From contig CANMFO010000001.1 in the NCBI GenBank assembly GCA_947497245.1, positions 558,001 to 622,000 on the forward strand: a stretch of 64,000 nt of DNA, written 5' to 3'. The first letter of the stretch is position 1. The number at the start of each line of letters is the position of its first letter. The translations under genes were made by a program, and so were the position numbers. Below, in pieces: positions 20,772-29,957 of the stretch. The notes beneath the pieces were generated by a model, which made no database searches, was not told the origin of the DNA, and saw nothing but the letters and a program-made list of their open reading frames with translations. Source of the stretch: an uncultured Flavobacteriaceae bacterium. Lineage in GTDB: Bacteria > Bacteroidota > Bacteroidia > Flavobacteriales > Flavobacteriaceae.

Positions 20772-21089
20772 TCAGTACTGGTAGAAATCAGTAATCATTT
20801 TAATTAAATCTTCTTTAGTCACTATTACAGCATTGCCAAACATGTCCATTTGGGTAAATATTCCATCATTTCTCAAAATGCCCAAAAAGTCCTCGGTGAA
20901 AGTGGCATGCACATCATATTCATCAGTACCCTCAAAGGATACATGGGGTTTCGATTTGGTGTATCTCAATCGTTCCTTTTCTGTTACTGATATTTTACCA
21001 TTTTCCAATGGCGTATACTCAAATCCATATGGGTGGATTTCTAATTGTTTTACTTTTTCCCCACCTTTTCTTTTTACTATTTTTTTCAT
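20772..21089 (-). CDS. Hypothetical protein of the element
   Basis: 105-aa ORF, no overlapping competitor of similar quality; no family recognised. Confidence 0.55.
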   Translation of the reverse strand: MKKIVKRKGGEKVKQLEIHPYGFEYTPLENGKISVTEKERLRYTKSKPHVSFEGTDEYDVHATFTEDFLGILRNDGIFTQMDMFGNAVIVTKEDLIKMITDFYQY

Positions 21090-21108
21090 AATTTTTAAAT
21101 TTTAGTTA

Positions 21109-21366
21109 TTAATCTCTATATTTTTCATAAGGTGTTTCCTTGTAAAGAGTGTTGAGTATTTCATCTAGTCTGTATACCAAGGGTGAAAGTCTATAGTATT
21201 CATCATGTAAGTCTTTACAAAGAAAATTCTGTATTTCTTCATCTACGTTTTCAGATTCGTTCTTTCTCATGTATTTGAGTTCTTCATAAATTAAATCAGG
21301 TAATATTTTCATCAATTGATTATCGATTTTCTGTGCAATTTCAATTTTTGTCATTTTATGTTTCAT
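21109..21366 (-). CDS. Hypothetical protein of the element
   Basis: 85-aa ORF directly upstream of and co-directional with the 105-aa ORF. Confidence 0.55.
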   Translation of the reverse strand: MKHKMTKIEIAQKIDNQLMKILPDLIYEELKYMRKNESENVDEEIQNFLCKDLHDEYYRLSPLVYRLDEILNTLYKETPYEKYRD

Positions 21367-21570
21367 TTAAAGTTTATAATAAGCACGCATCAGACGCACA
21401 GAAGTACCGGACTATCCAGTACTTCATCTATACATATCGTCATATGATCCAAACGCATAAAAAAATCAGCTGAAACATGAAATTCATCATATTTTAGCTG
21501 ATTAAATAGTCATTGAGTACCGTATTTACGGGGCTTTAAATGAATATGTTAAAATTATGTTAATAATATA

Positions 21571-21711
21571 TTATACTTCCTTTCCCTTTTTCAAATCAAC
21601 ATACTCTGTTAATGAAACAAACGGTTCTTTCTTGATTCCCTCTATGAACTCCTCACCCCTTTTCAGCTCATAGATTTCTCTGAGCTCCTTCTTTCTTTTT
21701 TTGGTTAACAT
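21571..21711 (-). CDS. 46-aa basic hypothetical protein coupled to the resolvase gene
   Basis: Translated by hand: MLTKKRKKELREIYELKRGEEFIEGIKKEPFVSLTEYVDLKKGKEV; overlaps the resolvase 3' end by 7 nt (ATGTTAA). Not in the supplied ORF track. Confidence 0.45.
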   Translation of the reverse strand: MLTKKRKKELREIYELKRGEEFIEGIKKEPFVSLTEYVDLKKGKEV

Positions 21712-22331
21712 GCAACTTGATTTAATTGTTTGTTGAGGTTGATTACCTTGTATATTGTGGAGAAACTACAATCTCTCATTTGGGATATTTCCCTAGCACT
21801 ATATCCATTATTTAAATCCTTTAAAATTGCCTTTGATTTGGGTTTATTGAGAAACTTCTCAGGTGTATCCTTAGTGCCAATCTTTCTTCCACTATATTTC
21901 CATGGTTCATTTATTTTCGTTCTTTCAATCCCCTCTGACCTCCTCATATCTATCATAGATTTCTCAAAGGATGACATGGAGGACAGGAGTTCCAAAAGCA
22001 ACTGGCTGAATGGGTCGGTTTTTCCATTCTCATCCATATTCTGAATGTTTGGATTTCTACAAATTACCCTTACACCTAAATCAGTTAACTCTTTCCATAC
22101 AGATAACACCATTAGAGTATTACGTCCTAATCTGTCAATCGAGTGTACATGTAATTCTTTCAACTGATTTTTATTAATGAGTTCTTTTATCTGTTTTCCT
22201 CTCGGTCTTTCCCATAAATCTACAGCACCCGATATTTTATCTGATAAAACGTAGTCAAAATCTTTTGTGTTTACTCTTTGTCTCTGGTCGGATTGTTCTT
22301 GGGTAGATACCCTTGTATAGAATATTTTCAT
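21705..22331 (-). CDS. Small serine recombinase (resolvase/invertase family)
   Basis: 208 aa; MKIFYTRVSTQEQSDQRQ, LHVHSIDRLGRNTLMVLSVW, C-terminal HTH (GYSAREISQMRDCSFSTIYKVI). Confidence 0.92.
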   Translation of the reverse strand: MKIFYTRVSTQEQSDQRQRVNTKDFDYVLSDKISGAVDLWERPRGKQIKELINKNQLKELHVHSIDRLGRNTLMVLSVWKELTDLGVRVICRNPNIQNMDENGKTDPFSQLLLELLSSMSSFEKSMIDMRRSEGIERTKINEPWKYSGRKIGTKDTPEKFLNKPKSKAILKDLNNGYSAREISQMRDCSFSTIYKVINLNKQLNQVAC

Positions 22332-22448
22332 TGTTACTATTTTAGGTTATCTTTATTAATACCCTAATATAGTAACTTTTATTGAGACGCACAAGCGTTT
22401 ATAGTAGCACTTTTACTACTATTTGCGGTGTTCCCTAAAATAGTAACA
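22332..22448. promoter_or_regulatory. Candidate res site/operator of the small serine recombinase
   Basis: TGTTACTATTTTAGG (22332-22346) and its perfect reverse complement CCTAAAATAGTAACA (22434-22448); imperfect copy CCTAATATAGTAAC (22363-22376); ATAGTAG...CTACTAT (22401-22422). Confidence 0.6.
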
Positions 22449-22776
22449 TTATCCTGTCAATAATGTTTTAATGAATTCCCAACTAGGGACATGTTACTCG
22501 TAACTAACCAATTAATTTTCGATTCTGACCTTGTAATATCTGTTTTAATAGGGACACTGGTTTTTTTATCGCTAGAACTTTTCAATCTGACATGTTGTTT
22601 ATGATTAATCCCATGGATAATATTTTTTCGAAAATTGAAATGAAACACACTAACTGTACAGCAAATAATTACTCTTAACCATTATCTTAAAAGTAGGATT
22701 TTTCGTAATTTAACATCTTTAAGAAAAATAGTTCCTGTAACTATAATTAATTGTTTACCAACACTGTGAAGAACCT

Positions 22777-24012
22777 ATGCCAGACTATAAACCTCTAGAA
22801 GAAAATATAACAACGGATAATGCTATCAAAACCGTCTTTCACTATTGTGATGAAAGTGGTAGGTTAGTTCATAAAGCAAAAGAATATTTCAAAAAAGAGG
22901 ATACTTATATTTTTTACCCATATTCGGTTGCTACTGCGGATGGAAGTGTGACTCCAAAAAAGATTAAAACCATTGAATTAAAAGGCTGGAAAAAAGTTTC
23001 AGATATACCAAAGGATTTCAAAACTATCGGTAAATATGGTTTAAAATCACTGCGAATCAGACAATTTTTTCAATATCTATATCCAAAATTTAAGGAGTTA
23101 GAGAAAATAACAGTAGGAATAAATATCCAGAATAGATTCTCGACTAAATCAATAACTATAAATTGGTCACATTTAGCACCAATCTTGAAAAAAATCGCAG
23201 ATGAAAAAAGATGGTATGACAGAACTAGGAAGTTAATGATTCATAATCAAGTCTCTAATATCACAACTAAACTTGCTAAAGAGAAAACTTACTTAAATTC
23301 TGGACAACTAGATGCATTTTTAAAGAAATTTGACTCTTTCGAAAAAGTCACAAAAGCTGATATTGATTCTTTATCAAATGTTCTTGAAACTGCACCACCT
23401 AGTAAAATTTCAGTTACATCAAACTTCATTAAAACCCGTGATAAAATAAATAAGGTTTTTATAGAAGACATAATTAAGAATTTTGAAAGGTTAATGTCAT
23501 CCAAAACGGATAACGAAAAGAATTGGCAAAAGTTCTTTGGTCAAAATACGTGGATTCTAAATCACCTATTTCCTTTCGAGGTAATCTTACGAGAACAAGA
23601 AGCGTATGTTGGAGGAAAGACTTTAGGAAACAAAGATGGGCGAGTTGTGGATTTTCTATTTCAAAACGGTTTTCAGGATAATTTTGCACTTCTAGAAATA
23701 AAAACACATAAAAAAGATTTACTTAAAAGAACTCCATATCGCAAACCTGATGCCTTTGCATATTCCGATGATTTGTCTGGAGGAATTAGTCAATGTTTAG
23801 ACCAAAAAGATGTTTTCTTGAGAGATTTTGGAGGTAAAAAGCGTATCATTAATCCAAAAACTATATTAGTAATTGGATTAAAAACGAATCTCGATGAACA
23901 TCAGAATAAATGCTTTGAATTATTGCGGTCGAATCAGAAAAGTGTTGATATTATCACATTCGATGAACTTCTTGCTAAACTAAAAGGATTATTAGAAGTT
24001 GTAGCGGAATAA
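22777..24012 (+). CDS. Shedu-like (DUF4263) nuclease-domain protein
   Basis: 411 aa; C-terminal NWQKFFGQNTWILNHLFPFEVILREQEAYVGGKTLGNKDGRVVDFLFQNGFQDNFALLEIKTH...GGISQCLDQKDVFLR, a D...ExK...Q PD-(D/E)XK pattern typical of SduA. Confidence 0.8.
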   Translation: MPDYKPLEENITTDNAIKTVFHYCDESGRLVHKAKEYFKKEDTYIFYPYSVATADGSVTPKKIKTIELKGWKKVSDIPKDFKTIGKYGLKSLRIRQFFQYLYPKFKELEKITVGINIQNRFSTKSITINWSHLAPILKKIADEKRWYDRTRKLMIHNQVSNITTKLAKEKTYLNSGQLDAFLKKFDSFEKVTKADIDSLSNVLETAPPSKISVTSNFIKTRDKINKVFIEDIIKNFERLMSSKTDNEKNWQKFFGQNTWILNHLFPFEVILREQEAYVGGKTLGNKDGRVVDFLFQNGFQDNFALLEIKTHKKDLLKRTPYRKPDAFAYSDDLSGGISQCLDQKDVFLRDFGGKKRIINPKTILVIGLKTNLDEHQNKCFELLRSNQKSVDIITFDELLAKLKGLLEVVAE

Positions 24013-24063
24013 TACGGGTCACATCTTAAGTATTGCGTATAATTGAAAATTATCAATTAAGAA

Positions 24064-25104
24064 ATGAATATCGATTTGTTAAATACAATAATTAGTGCAG
24101 GGGTTGGTGCAGGAGTTGCATTATTGACTTTATATATCGATGGTGTTAGAAAAAGAAATGATCGCAAGCGAGAGGAATATAATATATATAAAACTTATTC
24201 CAAACCAATTATTGCTGCGGCAGAATCATTGGCATGGAGATTACGTGAAGTATTAATGTTTAATGGAGCATATCTCCTTCCTGATGCACCAATAAATGGA
24301 TTCTTCAAATATAAGTTTGACAGTACAGTTTATAGATTGTGTAATCTGATTGGTTGGATAAGAGCGGTTCAAAAAGAGTATTCATACATTGAAGGAATTA
24401 AAGATTCACAAAATCCAAAAATTAGAAAATCAATTAATTTGTTTCAAAAAGTATTAGCAGACGGATCTCATGTCGAGGTATCAATTTTAGAAGAACTATG
24501 TAAACTCTATGGTCTTGAAGAAAAACAGATATCTGATAACATAAGACAAAAACTCGGAGTAGAGATTGAAAGAATTGTTTTTGGTTTCATACCAGATCAG
24601 GTCAAAAAAAATGTATCATATCTGACCTCAGGACAAAAAACTAAAATGATTACCTCAATTATGGATTTAATTTCAGAGCATACGGAACAACAGAAAATAG
24701 ATGCAACCGAAATTGAAGCTAAAGTAGATATCGCTGTTGACGAAATTGCTAGAGAGTTCTGTTGGATTTATAGAGATTGGCAAAATGCAATCGGTGATGA
24801 AATGATTCTAAAGTTAGAAGATGGAAAGCGTTATTATGACGTTATAGGATTCTCTGAATTTATGAAAACGAGAAACAATAACGAATGGATTCAGAAGGTC
24901 GATAATTTATTCGCAAACTTAGATGTTTCAATAGACAATAGATTTGATACTAGAGTAAGTCAGGTCAAAAGAATATATGTATCGTTAATAGATTTAATCA
25001 CAGTACTTAATGAAACTATTGAAGACGAAGAAGGAATCGCTAAATCAGGTTTGGTGAAATTGAATGAGTTACAAACAACTTTGAATACCGAAATGAAACA
25101 ATGA
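24064..25104 (+). CDS. Membrane-anchored hypothetical protein
   Basis: 346 aa, single N-terminal TM (LLNTIISAGVGAGVALLTLYIDGVRKR), long helical cytosolic part; 51 nt after the Shedu-like gene. Confidence 0.75.
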   Translation: MNIDLLNTIISAGVGAGVALLTLYIDGVRKRNDRKREEYNIYKTYSKPIIAAAESLAWRLREVLMFNGAYLLPDAPINGFFKYKFDSTVYRLCNLIGWIRAVQKEYSYIEGIKDSQNPKIRKSINLFQKVLADGSHVEVSILEELCKLYGLEEKQISDNIRQKLGVEIERIVFGFIPDQVKKNVSYLTSGQKTKMITSIMDLISEHTEQQKIDATEIEAKVDIAVDEIAREFCWIYRDWQNAIGDEMILKLEDGKRYYDVIGFSEFMKTRNNNEWIQKVDNLFANLDVSIDNRFDTRVSQVKRIYVSLIDLITVLNETIEDEEGIAKSGLVKLNELQTTLNTEMKQ

Positions 25105-25150
25105 CAAATCTATGAATAGCGGTAAACAATACGAACAAAACTAAATTATA

Positions 25151-27064
25151 ATGAGTAAAAAAGAATATATACAAGGCTCTTTATTTGAGGAAGATTACTT
25201 AATTAGAACTTTAGGCAATCTTGGAAATTCTCCAGAAGTTGCATTAACTGAACTTGTTGCGAATGCTTGGGACGCTGGGGCAACAACTGTGGAAATATTT
25301 ATTCCAGAAGAAAAAGGGCAAGACCTTATCATTGTTGACAATGGAACTGGACTTACAAAAAAGGAGTTCTATTCAAGGTGGATGAAATTAGGTTACAATA
25401 GATTAAAGCATCAAGGTAAAAAAGTAACTTTTCCAAAAGGGGTTGATTTACAAAGACATGCTTATGGTCGAAATGGAATCGGCAGACATGGAATGTTATG
25501 TTTTAATAACGAATATTTAGTTGTCACAAATAGTGGAGGAAAAAAATCAACATTCAGTATTACTACAAAAAGTGAAAAAGAACCGTTCATAATAAAAGAA
25601 CAAAGTTTTGATGACTCAAATATTACAGGAACACAGCTTGTAGTAAAAGTTCAAAAGAATTTACCCAAACCAGAGCACATTTTAGAAGTTATTTCAGCTC
25701 GTTTTTTGCACGACCCGAAATTCAAAGTTTCAATTAATAGGAATACCATTCAACTAGAAGAACATAAAGGTCTCGTTTTTTCGGAAACTGTTGATGTCCA
25801 TGGAATAGAATTAAAAATCCACTTAATTGACTCTAAAAAGGCAAGAAAATCGACAGTTTATCAAGGAATAGCTTTTTGGCAAAGTGGCAGGTTGGTTGGA
25901 GAACCCTCTTGGATTGTTGGTCATAATATGGTTTTAGATGGTAGAACCAAGCAGGCAAAAAGATATTCAGTAGTTGTCCAAACTAATGATTTAGCAGAAT
26001 ATATTAGAGAAGATTGGTCAGGTTTTAAAAATATAAAAGATTTAAACCCTGTTTTTGATAAGGTTGATGAAGTAGTCCAAAATATGTTTTCAGAAATTGC
26101 GAAAGAAAATGTAGAAGAATCTACAAAACAAATAAAACAAGAATTTAAGAGAGAATACAATAATTTAAGTCCTCTGGGGAAATATGAGTTTGATGAAGCA
26201 ATTGAGAACATTGCCATTAATAATCCAACCGCTAGACAGGATGCTGTTAATTTAGCAGTGGAAACTGTAATCAATCTAGAAAAAACAAGAAGTGGTAGTG
26301 AGTTACTTCAAAAATTATCTCTCTTTACGGAAGAAGATATTGATGGCTTAAATAGCCTTTTGGACAAGTGGACAATAAAGGATGCTTTAACTGTTCTTGA
26401 TGAAATAGACAAGCGGATTTCCGTTATAGAAGCAATACGGAAATTATCCAATGATGATTCGGTTGATGAATTACATGTTTTACATCCGTTAATCGCAAGT
26501 GCAAGATGGATTTTTGGTCCTGAATTCGATTCTCCGGAATATGCCTCAAATAATCAACTTCAAACAACAGTTGAAAAAGTATTCAAGAAAACAATCGACA
26601 AATCATTATTCAATAATCATAGGAAAAGACCAGATATTGTAGTTGGAGCAAATTCAACATTTTCTATTACTGGAACTGCCGACTATGATACTGAAAATGG
26701 ATTAACTAATATTAATAAAGTACTAATTATAGAGTTAAAAAGAGGTGGCTTTAAACTTGGCCGTGAGGAAAGAAATCAAGCTGTAGGCTATGTAGAAGAT
26801 TTTATGAATTGTGGAACTGTAATAGGTTCACCATATATTAGTGCATTTGTTGTTGGGGAATCTTTCAGTGAAAAAATACAACCAATTTCCACTATTGAAA
26901 ATGAACATAAAGTTGAGAAAGGAAAAATTCAAATTTGTTTGTTTTCTCAAATAGTCGATTCGTCTGAAAGAAGATTGTTTAATTTGAGAAAAAGGTTGAA
27001 TAATAGATACGAAAACTTCACTGGAAAAGAACTCTTTCAAAAGCAGAATAAACTAGCAATCTAA
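25151..27064 (+). CDS. GHKL (Bergerat-fold) ATPase with C-terminal PD-(D/E)XK-like domain
   Basis: 637 aa; ELVANAWDAGATTVEIFI, IVDNGTGLTKKEF, GRNGIGRHGMLCF; C-terminus KRPDIVVG...VLIIELKRGGFKLGREERNQAVGYVEDF. 46 nt after the preceding gene. Confidence 0.82.
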   Translation: MSKKEYIQGSLFEEDYLIRTLGNLGNSPEVALTELVANAWDAGATTVEIFIPEEKGQDLIIVDNGTGLTKKEFYSRWMKLGYNRLKHQGKKVTFPKGVDLQRHAYGRNGIGRHGMLCFNNEYLVVTNSGGKKSTFSITTKSEKEPFIIKEQSFDDSNITGTQLVVKVQKNLPKPEHILEVISARFLHDPKFKVSINRNTIQLEEHKGLVFSETVDVHGIELKIHLIDSKKARKSTVYQGIAFWQSGRLVGEPSWIVGHNMVLDGRTKQAKRYSVVVQTNDLAEYIREDWSGFKNIKDLNPVFDKVDEVVQNMFSEIAKENVEESTKQIKQEFKREYNNLSPLGKYEFDEAIENIAINNPTARQDAVNLAVETVINLEKTRSGSELLQKLSLFTEEDIDGLNSLLDKWTIKDALTVLDEIDKRISVIEAIRKLSNDDSVDELHVLHPLIASARWIFGPEFDSPEYASNNQLQTTVEKVFKKTIDKSLFNNHRKRPDIVVGANSTFSITGTADYDTENGLTNINKVLIIELKRGGFKLGREERNQAVGYVEDFMNCGTVIGSPYISAFVVGESFSEKIQPISTIENEHKVEKGKIQICLFSQIVDSSERRLFNLRKRLNNRYENFTGKELFQKQNKLAI

Positions 27065-27590
27065 AAATCTAGCTACACAATAGCGTATACTATAATCAAT
27101 GGGACATAATTGTGATACCTGCTATTGTCTCCTGTTTGTTTATGGGTTCATGTAGGGTGACAATCAATATTTATCATCGTATTTCTAATTTTTTTTAATC
27201 TTTTACATTTTTTCTTTCCGTTTTTCAAAATCCATATATGTATTATAGTAGTGAGGTTCAACCCTAGTTGGTGGATTGGATTGTTTGAACTACATGAGGG
27301 GTATCGGTGAGTTTGAAGTTTGTAACCATACCAGTAATAAAATTTACAGAAATGTAAGAACCAAAGAACCGTAGGAGCTTTTAGTTGAGATACTATAGAA
27401 CTGGAACGATTATCCGAACCAAGGGGAGCGGATAGGTGGGAATATGTTGAATAACCACCCTAGATATACCCTCATTGGAGAGTGTTCATAGATTGTTTAA
27501 GGGGTGGGAATTTATCATTTCTTCCCTTAAACTCTCTATTCAACCCCTTTTGGAAAATATAATAGCTATAGCAAAAAAGTAGAGAAGAAA

Positions 27591-27725
27591 ATGAAAATTA
27601 AAGTAGGTAAAAAAACATTGAAACAGCTAGAAGGCTCAACCGTAGATGATATCAGGTTTTTAGATATCCATTCTAGCAAAGAATATGATTTTGATGGATA
27701 CATGAACCTAATCAAAGAAGAATAA
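27591..27725 (+). CDS. 44-aa hypothetical protein
   Basis: MKIKVGKKTLKQLEGSTVDDIRFLDIHSSKEYDFDGYMNLIKEE; ends 1 nt before the next start codon. Below the ORF-track cut-off. Confidence 0.45.
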   Translation: MKIKVGKKTLKQLEGSTVDDIRFLDIHSSKEYDFDGYMNLIKEE

Positions 27726-27726
27726 A

Positions 27727-28257
27727 ATGAAAGAAATATTTGAATCATTCAACTATCAGGCATTGCTTGAAGTTATTGAAGAACAACAAGGAAAGACCTT
27801 CATGATGGAGAACGCTGACTTATTGTACCTATGGTACTGCGTACAGAGAAAGCAAGTAAAGGAAAACAGGGAACTGATGATAAAGTATCTAAGGGAGAAT
27901 CGAATCCTAGAGAACCCAGCTGATATAGTGAGAACAGTTAATCGATACTTTAAATTTAGAAATCTATTACCCGATTTAAATTACGTTCAGCAACAAAGGC
28001 TGAACAGGAGCAATCAATACCTGAACCCAGTAGTTCCCTTTCAGCCAATTGGAAACAAGATGTTGGGTATCATAGAACAAAACAAAGAATCCTATTCGGT
28101 TGTTGATATTTCAGAAGGCAAGGAAAATATCGTAGCGGTGCTATTCAAAAAAGGCGGTATCAGTTGGAGGAATAACAACCTTCACCCATTCGAAATGAAG
28201 TGGGTACTCGAAAAAAACAAAAAGGATTTAAAGAAAAAGATAGGAGTGTTAGAATGA
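27727..28257 (+). CDS. Hypothetical protein of the element
   Basis: 176 aa; co-directional compact cluster. Confidence 0.65.
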   Translation: MKEIFESFNYQALLEVIEEQQGKTFMMENADLLYLWYCVQRKQVKENRELMIKYLRENRILENPADIVRTVNRYFKFRNLLPDLNYVQQQRLNRSNQYLNPVVPFQPIGNKMLGIIEQNKESYSVVDISEGKENIVAVLFKKGGISWRNNNLHPFEMKWVLEKNKKDLKKKIGVLE

Positions 28258-28613
28258 GATTACCATCAAAGAAGCTATTCTGTGAAAATACCTCTCCATT
28301 GATTAAAGCACTTATCCTTAAAAAGAGAGCAGGAATAACATTGTCCGAACGTGAGGAAAAGCAACTTGAAAAGGAAGCATTAAAGGAAACAGTTTCAATG
28401 ACTATGCCGTCAAACTATCACAATAGACTTGCATCGCTACCTCAACCCATACAAGAGCCGTATTCGGATGATTTGGATGAAACCGACACATTGAGTAAAG
28501 AGGAACTGGAAAACCTCGTAAAAAGGATGGTATTGGATATGCTAGACAATGAAGAAGAATATGAGGATGAAGATTGGAACGAGATATTGGAAAACCTAAC
28601 CAAGAATCCCTAA
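28254..28613 (+). CDS. Hypothetical protein of the element
   Basis: Starts at ATGA overlap with preceding gene; MRLPSKKLFCENTSPLIKALILKKRAGITLSEREEKQLEKEAL. Confidence 0.65.
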   Translation: MRLPSKKLFCENTSPLIKALILKKRAGITLSEREEKQLEKEALKETVSMTMPSNYHNRLASLPQPIQEPYSDDLDETDTLSKEELENLVKRMVLDMLDNEEEYEDEDWNEILENLTKNP

Positions 28614-28647
28614 AACATACAGCACTAACCTATAAAAGCAAACATAA

Positions 28648-28908
28648 ATGAAAGAATTACAACTAGAAAAAACGTTGGAATTGGAAGCGATGGGAATCGA
28701 GACATCATTGCTCAATTCGAAATTAATTTTTACCAGAGATGAGGTGATCAAGATTCTAGCCTGTGCTAATTCAACATTGAACAATTTTGAAAAAAGAGGA
28801 TGGATTAAGTCCAGCAGATTCAAAAACAAGAAATTCTACAGTAGAGCTTGTATATTGAAATGCATCAATATACAGTCTCCTTTGAAAGCGAAGACCAATT
28901 CAGATTGA
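28648..28908 (+). CDS. Small HTH (MerR/excisionase-like) protein
   Basis: 86 aa; FTRDEVIKILACANSTLNNFEKRGWIKSSRFKNKKFYSRACILKCI resembles HTH_17/MerR-type winged helix. Confidence 0.55.
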   Translation: MKELQLEKTLELEAMGIETSLLNSKLIFTRDEVIKILACANSTLNNFEKRGWIKSSRFKNKKFYSRACILKCINIQSPLKAKTNSD

Positions 28909-29060
28909 AGAATAGGGAACAATATATAGTAACCGTTAAAAAATGATACTGTATCAAATTATGAAAACATTTAATTCTGATATATATTATTACCAACAAA
29001 TATCTCAACTACTGTGTTATCGATTAAAATAACACCCTCGTGTTTACAAACGATTAAAAA

Positions 29061-29089
29061 AGCCACAGATACATTCTGTGGTTTTTTTA
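29061..29089 (+). terminator. Rho-independent terminator in the element
   Basis: AG-CCACAG-atacatt-CTGTGG-TTTTTTT. Confidence 0.75.
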
Positions 29090-29324
29090 TACCTTGAACT
29101 GAAATGTTTCTTACTGGATATCAATTCAAGTTTCTAATATGATTCTAAAGAGTATATTCAAGTATAATAATGATTACTTCAATGGGATGCTCTTTGACAG
29201 GACAACCCTTTCAGACACCTAGGAGTGTGTAAAATTCTTTTTAATCGTAACTTTATAAAGTTTCGTAATAAGGTGAAACATAGATATTCAATCTGTAAAA
29301 AAGGCTAATTAAACAAAGAAACAT

Positions 29325-29909
29325 ATGGCAAAAATAGAAGGTGAGGAAAAAGAGCCGGAAAAATTTCATGAAATCTATCGAAATAAGAAAAATAACATTG
29401 AAGATTATAATTTAGAGGAAATTGTTGGAGCTGTAGTTGATAGACAGAATCAGATGGAGGAAAAAATCAGCACTTATATTGCGAATTATATAAATCCATC
29501 GGATAGAGCATTTTTCACAAGTATCATAATGAATAGTTCTATTACGAGCTTTGGGGCCAAGGTTAAAATACTTTCAAATATGGGTGTTGATAAGAAACTG
29601 ATTGAAAAATTGAGAATGTTCTTATCCATCAGAAACGGATTTGGCCATTCAGTACTGGGTAACCAAATGAAAATGACAATGACTACTAAAAAGGGAAAGG
29701 CTACATCAGTGAACACTGAAATTCAAGGGTCTAAAATAATGGTCATGAACTCTAGTGGGAAATTGGTATCAAAAAATACAATTGAATATTTTAAAAAATA
29801 TATTGAACTTCATAATGAGATAAACAACGAACTAAAAAAGGAAATTGGAAGGATTAAGAATGAGAATATTGTTGAAACCCTTACTAGGAAGAAACCTAAA
29901 ATAGAATAA
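29325..29909 (+). CDS. Hypothetical protein with RX4H (HEPN-like) motif
   Basis: 194 aa helical; KLRMFLSIRNGFGHSVLG contains R-N-x-x-x-H; stop 48 nt from the attR arm. Confidence 0.6.
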   Translation: MAKIEGEEKEPEKFHEIYRNKKNNIEDYNLEEIVGAVVDRQNQMEEKISTYIANYINPSDRAFFTSIIMNSSITSFGAKVKILSNMGVDKKLIEKLRMFLSIRNGFGHSVLGNQMKMTMTTKKGKATSVNTEIQGSKIMVMNSSGKLVSKNTIEYFKKYIELHNEINNELKKEIGRIKNENIVETLTRKKPKIE

Positions 29910-29957
29910 CCGAGTTCATGAACTCACGGACATTTAGTGAATACTAAATGTAGTACC

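Noticed and set aside
21465-21510. Inverted repeat AATCAGCT...AGCTGATT in the element
   Set aside because: Eight-bp arms in AT-rich DNA with a long loop; can arise by chance and has no supporting context.
22457-22648. 63-aa minus-strand ORF between the resolvase and the Shedu-like gene
   Set aside because: No domain, low-complexity polar sequence, no coupling to neighbours; likely spurious.
27070-27590. Possible retron or group II intron
   Set aside because: No reverse transcriptase ORF in the element, and no recognisable domain V/VI.
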